Part shown: positions 32,957 through 36,256 of the stretch, one piece after another | How the letters are laid out: each line of letters opens with the position of its first letter | How positions within the stretch are numbered: position 1 is the stretch's first letter | Source of the DNA: an uncultured Christensenellaceae bacterium | GTDB taxonomy: Bacteria; Bacillota; Clostridia; Christensenellales; Pumilibacteraceae | Reading direction: 5' to 3' | DNA: 36,256 nucleotides | Assembly: GCA_910587025.1 (NCBI GenBank) | Contig: CAJUKR010000007.1 | Span: 1 to 36,256, forward strand | Made by a program: the position numbers and the translations under genes | The notes under the pieces: model-generated | The model's database searches: none | Told to the model about the DNA's origin: nothing | What the model saw: the letters and a program-made list of their open reading frames with translations, nothing else

Positions 32957-34525
32957 TTATTGTTTTATCGGTTTCGCCGCCGCAAGCAGAAATCCGCGTA
33001 TGAGTTTATCCGGACGTCCGACTTTGGATTCGAACTCGGGCTGGAACGATACGCCGACATAGAACTTTCTGTCCTTTATTTCGAACGCGTCTATATATCC
33101 TTCTTCGGATCTGCCCGAAACGGTCAGTCCGGCTTTTTCGAGCACATCCGCATAGTCTTCGTTCATTTCATAGCGGTGACGGTGACGCATACAAATTTTT
33201 TCTTCGCCGTATATGTCGGAAAGCAATGTACCTTTCTTTACCGTCGTGACGCACGCGCCCTTTCTGAACGGAATAAGACCGCGCTTTACCGCGGGACACT
33301 CCGCATCGGAATCGAATTCGTGACTGTCGGCTTTTTTAAGCCCTGCGACGTTGCGCGCAAACTCTATGAATCCCGCCTGCGCGCCCAGACCGATCATAAG
33401 ACACGGGATATCATGCTTGCGGGCATATTCCGCGACGACGACTTTGCCGTCGAAACCGCGCTCGCCGAATCCGGCGGGAAGAATTATACCGTCGCACTTT
33501 CCTATCCTGTCAAGCGCGCGCTTATCTATTTTGTCGCTGCAAATACCGATCAGTTCATAGCGGACGCGAGTATCAATCGCGGCATACTTGACGGACTCGT
33601 AAAGCGAAACGTACGCGTCGTGCATTTCCACGTACTTTCCGACGACCGCGATCTTCGCGGTATGGGTCTTTTCGGTAGCGTAGGCGAGCTTGAGAACGCC
33701 CTTCCATGCGTCGAGATCAGCTTCGCGCTCTTCGAGCTTCAGTTTTCTGAGCACCGCGGAAGCAAACCCTTCCCGCTCGAGCATCATGGGTATTTCGAGG
33801 ATATGATCGCTCGTAAGATTTTCGATTATGCAATCGACGTGGACGTTGCAAAACGCAGCCATCTTCTTTTTACTGCCCGTTTCGAGCGGATAATCCGAGC
33901 GGCAGACTATGACGTCGGGCTGAATGCCCACGTTCTGAAGTTCTTTGACCGAATGCTGAGTCGGCTTGGTTTTCTGCTCGCCGCTCATCTCTATAAAAGG
34001 CACGTACGAAACGTGAACGTACGCCACGTCATCCGCGCCCGCGAGTACGCGTAATTGCTTGAACGCTTCGAGGAAAGGCGTGCATTCGATATCACCCACG
34101 GTGCCGCCGACGTCCACGATAACGATCGTGTCGTCCTTAAACTTAAGCAGCTGATTTCTGATTTCGTCCGTAATGTGCGGTACGACCTGCACCGTGCTTC
34201 CGTCATACCTGCCTTCGCGTTCGTTGTCGATAACGGTCGAGTATACCCTTCCGCTCGTGATATCGCTCTTCTCGGTAAGGCAGTCGTTTATAAAACGCTC
34301 GTAGTGCCCTATGACGAGATCGGTTTCCGCGCCGTCCGCGGTCACAAACACCTCGCCGTGCTGATACGGCGAAAGATGCGACGAGTCCACATTGAAATAC
34401 GGATCGAATTTCTGAAGCGTGACTTTATATCCGCGCGCTTTGAGCAATGCGCCCAGTGACGCCGCCGTTATTCCTTTACCCAGTCCGGAAACAACTCCTC
34501 CGGTCATAACAACATATTTGGCCAT
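32957..34525 (-). CDS. pyrG: Second CTP synthase paralogue with inactive glutaminase site
   Basis: Full-length CTP synthase family protein (522 residues from ATG 34525). The synthase domain keeps SGLGKG, KFDPYFNVD, DGAETD and GGTVGDIE, but PGTM reads SSHL and EIGG reads DVGG. In the glutaminase domain the nucleophile Cys is Gly (G379 in MIGLGAQ), the catalytic His is Gln (Q495 in FQPE; Glu 497 remains), and PGGFG reads PAGFG. Two of three triad residues are gone, so glutamine hydrolysis should be impossible. It may use free ammonia, form filaments, or serve another role. The rest of the frame is intact over 520 residues, arguing against decay. Start is unsure: ATG 34537 is also in frame. It follows the RnlA-like gene with no terminator in between. 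Confidence 0.93.
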   Translation of the reverse strand: MAKYVVMTGGVVSGLGKGITAASLGALLKARGYKVTLQKFDPYFNVDSSHLSPYQHGEVFVTADGAETDLVIGHYERFINDCLTEKSDITSGRVYSTVIDNEREGRYDGSTVQVVPHITDEIRNQLLKFKDDTIVIVDVGGTVGDIECTPFLEAFKQLRVLAGADDVAYVHVSYVPFIEMSGEQKTKPTQHSVKELQNVGIQPDVIVCRSDYPLETGSKKKMAAFCNVHVDCIIENLTSDHILEIPMMLEREGFASAVLRKLKLEEREADLDAWKGVLKLAYATEKTHTAKIAVVGKYVEMHDAYVSLYESVKYAAIDTRVRYELIGICSDKIDKRALDRIGKCDGIILPAGFGERGFDGKVVVAEYARKHDIPCLMIGLGAQAGFIEFARNVAGLKKADSHEFDSDAECPAVKRGLIPFRKGACVTTVKKGTLLSDIYGEEKICMRHRHRYEMNEDYADVLEKAGLTVSGRSEEGYIDAFEIKDRKFYVGVSFQPEFESKVGRPDKLIRGFLLAAAKPIKQ

Positions 34526-34534
34526 AATGTTTCT

Positions 34535-34569
34535 CATCGGCGCACAACCGCCCCGATGTTTTATCCTCC
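34535..34569 (-). promoter_or_regulatory. Displaced ribosome site and hairpin ahead of the second CTP synthase
   Basis: A strong GGAGG (34565-34569 on minus) lies 27 bases before ATG 34537 and 39 before ATG 34525, too far for normal initiation. Between them is a 6-bp inverted repeat (34535-34540 with 34553-34558). Folding it would bring the site to about 15 bases from ATG 34525 while burying ATG 34537. Role inferred. Confidence 0.45.
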
Positions 34570-34584
34570 TTGCATTGTAAAACT

Positions 34585-35760
34585 TTATCTGTCCTCTTTT
34601 ACGGCAAAACCGATCTCGGCAAGTTTTTTGCTGTTGTATTCGATAACCGTAAGCAGATGTTCGAGCAATTTTTCCGCAGACGCCTTATCGGAAAGCCCGC
34701 GCGAACGCGAATCGGCGGAATTATCCGAATGCGTATAAAAGTTTCTGTTGCGCGAATATTCCGTATAAAGAGCGGACATGACCTCGGCGTAAACTACGGA
34801 CGGAATTTTACGCAAATACCCTTTCTTAAGCATATAACGACCTTCGTCGTCCTTCTCGTATGCCTGTCCTATCATTTTGACGTCGATGTTTTCCGCTTGC
34901 TGAAGATCGTATATGAATTTTTCGAGCGCGCGGTACGGCGGCATGAGAAGCACCGAATAATCCGACAAACGCGACACGTTGGCAAGATCGGTTATGCCGT
35001 TGGACAAGTCGATCTTCGACGATTCGGAAAGAAACCGTAACGCGGTCGGAAGATGTTTTTTAAGCAACCGCACATCGCTTTTGCTTTCGAGTCTGGACTT
35101 AAGCTCGGTAAGCAGTCTGCTTTGCCCGCCGACAAGCGATACGTTTCCGCGTTCGTCGCGAATGACCTCGACGGTCTCTTTGTCCTTCGATACCAGCGTG
35201 ATCGCTTTGGTCTTATCGAATCCCGCAGTCGTCACTTTGGACTTGACGCCCTCGGTGTCTTTGAAATCTTTTACGATCCAATCCAGTCTTTTTGCGCTTA
35301 CGCCTTTTATGACAATCGGCTTCGGCTTGGGCGGTTCGGTCTTACGCTTTTTAGTTTTCGCATCGGACGCGACAGTCTGCTTTACCGTCGATTTTTCTTT
35401 TTTTCGATCGGTCTTTTGCTTAGACGGGCTTTTTACCGCGGACTTATTTTCTTTCGATACGCCGCTTTCGACAGGCTTACGCGGCGACGGCGCCAAATTT
35501 CGCGACAACAAACCCGTCACCTTAGGCAAAGTTTCCTTACGGGCGTCGACAGTAAGTATTTTCGCTTTGGTGTCGTAAACAAGCGTCAGCTTATCACCCG
35601 CGGGAGAAGCGTATTGATATATTTCGAGATGACTTACTTCGGTCGTCGGAGTAAACTTCCGCCTGACAAATCCGTCCGAGTCCATCGCCGCGAACAGTGC
35701 GGCGACCGCCGACGTTTCCATGCCCTCGGCGCGATATCTCTCGATCTTGGTTTCATTCAT
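34585..35760 (-). CDS. RnlA-like HEPN endoribonuclease (RNase LS/toxin family)
   Basis: The 391-residue product resembles RnlA, the mRNA-cleaving toxin of the RnlA-RnlB system. The C-terminal part aligns by eye with E. coli RnlA: DYSVLLMPPYRALEKF (RnlA has DYCMLLYPELRTIEG), then YMLKKGY, and the HEPN motif R-x4-H as RNFYTH (R339-H344). R277 and E280 match the other known catalytic residues. Two small beta-rich repeats resembling the RnlA TBP-like domains are at about 44-85 and 185-225, joined by a Lys-rich linker (95-150). The ATG overlaps the DUF1667 stop (ATGA), so it is coupled to a metabolic operon. No RnlB-like antitoxin gene is visible; a glutaminase-dead CTP synthase follows. Confidence 0.78.
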   Translation of the reverse strand: MNETKIERYRAEGMETSAVAALFAAMDSDGFVRRKFTPTTEVSHLEIYQYASPAGDKLTLVYDTKAKILTVDARKETLPKVTGLLSRNLAPSPRKPVESGVSKENKSAVKSPSKQKTDRKKEKSTVKQTVASDAKTKKRKTEPPKPKPIVIKGVSAKRLDWIVKDFKDTEGVKSKVTTAGFDKTKAITLVSKDKETVEVIRDERGNVSLVGGQSRLLTELKSRLESKSDVRLLKKHLPTALRFLSESSKIDLSNGITDLANVSRLSDYSVLLMPPYRALEKFIYDLQQAENIDVKMIGQAYEKDDEGRYMLKKGYLRKIPSVVYAEVMSALYTEYSRNRNFYTHSDNSADSRSRGLSDKASAEKLLEHLLTVIEYNSKKLAEIGFAVKEDR

Positions 35761-36116
35761 AAAGTTTCAGCCTTTGCGACCGAAGACGTCGCGATTATTT
35801 TTTCGCCGAGAAGCGAATTGCTTATCACGTCGCCCGCATTTACGGGTGCGGCGACTGTCAGCTTTTTCACAAGCCTGGCAAGCGGAAGCACTTTTGCAAG
35901 AGGCACACGGCGCGCGGTTTTTGCGGACACGACGCGGCACTCTCCGCCGCTCACACGGACATTGAAAGTCACGCTGCGGGTCGGATTCGTATATTCGGCG
36001 AGCGCATACTCCCTGCCTCGTGCGCATGCGTTGCCAGATACGGCGGTTTCGTAAAGATCGCTGTCCACTCTGAGTTTACAGCCGCGCGGACAGATTATAC
36101 AAGTAAATTCTTTCAT
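35757..36116 (-). CDS. DUF1667 protein, partner of an FAD oxidoreductase
   Basis: 119 residues with an N-terminal metal-binding-like motif CIICPRGCKL (resembling the Cys motif of molybdopterin oxidoreductases), a further Cys in GNACARGREYA, and NPTRSVTFNV, all typical of DUF1667. This family normally follows GlpA-like and NADH oxidase-like FAD proteins in glycerol-3-phosphate oxidation operons of anaerobes; the exact function is not established. GGAGG lies 4-5 bases before ATG 36116, which overlaps the previous stop as ATGA. The next gene is coupled in the same way. Confidence 0.88.
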   Translation of the reverse strand: MKEFTCIICPRGCKLRVDSDLYETAVSGNACARGREYALAEYTNPTRSVTFNVRVSGGECRVVSAKTARRVPLAKVLPLARLVKKLTVAAPVNAGDVISNSLLGEKIIATSSVAKAETL

Positions 36117-36256
36117 ACTCCCTCCGCGCTTACGGTAATATTTTCCGCAATAAGTCCGCCTTCGATCTTTATGACGACCGTTTCGTTCGGCGCCATAGCG
36201 CCGCGCTTCTTAACCGAGATTTCTCTGCCCGAAACTACTATCCTGCCGTCGGCAAG
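36113..36256 (-). CDS. 3' end of a probable FAD/NAD(P)-dependent oxidoreductase (truncated by the window edge)
   Basis: Only the last 47 codons are present. The fragment is beta-rich (GRIVVSGREISVKKRGAMAP and a following VVIKIEGG stretch), like the C-terminal domain of the NAD(P)/FAD-dependent oxidoreductase that usually precedes DUF1667. Its stop overlaps the DUF1667 start. Identity rests mainly on context. Confidence 0.55.
   Translation of the reverse strand, partial: LADGRIVVSGREISVKKRGAMAPNETVVIKIEGGLIAENITVSAEGV

Noticed and set aside
32957..34525. Second CTP synthase as a decaying pseudogene
   Set aside because: The frame is uninterrupted over 520 codons with conserved synthase motifs and a good terminator; substitutions are concentrated at functional sites.
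35757..36116. DUF1667 protein as the RnlB antitoxin
   Set aside because: Its size is similar, but the Cys-rich CIICPRGC motif and overlap with an FAD oxidoreductase gene identify it as DUF1667.
1..36256. CRISPR arrays, insertion sequences, prophage genes and tRNAs
   Set aside because: No spaced repeat arrays, transposase or integrase motifs, or tRNA cloverleaf sequences were seen on either strand.

Overview
The window looks like a contig end from an uncultured anaerobic Bacillota (Clostridia-like) genome of moderate GC. Support for this: SepF/YggS/LspA and DivIVA-type division genes, an AgrC/AgrA-like LytTR two-component pair, NfnAB electron-bifurcating transhydrogenase (an enzyme of strict anaerobes), DapL/DapF meso-diaminopimelate synthesis, a clostridial-type Lgt, a Firmicutes-type 6S RNA, and consensus sigma-A promoters (TTGACA-17/18-TATAAT) with strong GGAGG ribosome sites. 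The finer lineage cannot be read from the sequence. The first 27 bases are Illumina TruSeq adapter, so this is an untrimmed short-read assembly end and lspA is cut there. Nearly all genes lie on the minus strand; only the 6S RNA and a lipid kinase are on plus.

Layout in coordinate order (minus-strand transcription runs right to left). 28-1588: yggS-sepF-lspA. 1734-7062: LytTR response regulator, GHKL sensor kinase, and a large circularly permuted GH3 glycosidase anchored by a membrane helix at both ends; a 21-bp-period direct repeat sits just upstream of the regulator promoter. 7199-9464: nfnA-nfnB. 9523-10904: a metallo-beta-lactamase-fold hydrolase and a SPOR-like membrane protein. 11020-11247: 6S RNA on plus. 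11302-22444: a tightly packed operon of a glutamine-synthetase-like protein with a degraded active site, an ANTAR RNA-binding regulator, purF, carA, a carB-dapF fusion, pyrG and dapL, preceded by a terminator with no visible promoter after it. 22506-24164: phosphohexomutase. 24404-29096: lgt, a membrane protein, nicotinate phosphoribosyltransferase, a DivIVA-like protein and a coiled-coil protein. 29225-31848: CCA-adding-type enzyme and a VanW-domain protein. 31962-32897: lipid kinase on plus. 32957-36256: the 3' end of an FAD oxidoreductase, a DUF1667 protein, an RnlA-like HEPN ribonuclease and a second CTP synthase whose glutaminase site is destroyed.

The most interesting material is at the right end. 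An RnlA-type HEPN toxin homologue, with its catalytic residues intact, is coupled to metabolic genes, has no RnlB antitoxin in view, and is followed directly by a CTP synthase paralogue that lost both the catalytic Cys (Gly) and His (Gln) of its amidotransferase domain. A complete, normal PyrG lies 19 kb away. Second is the nucleotide/lysine operon, in which a pseudo-glutamine synthetase and a receiver-dead ANTAR protein precede three glutamine amidotransferases (PurF, CarA, PyrG), and CarB is fused end to end with diaminopimelate epimerase. All functions are inferred by reading motifs; no database search was run.
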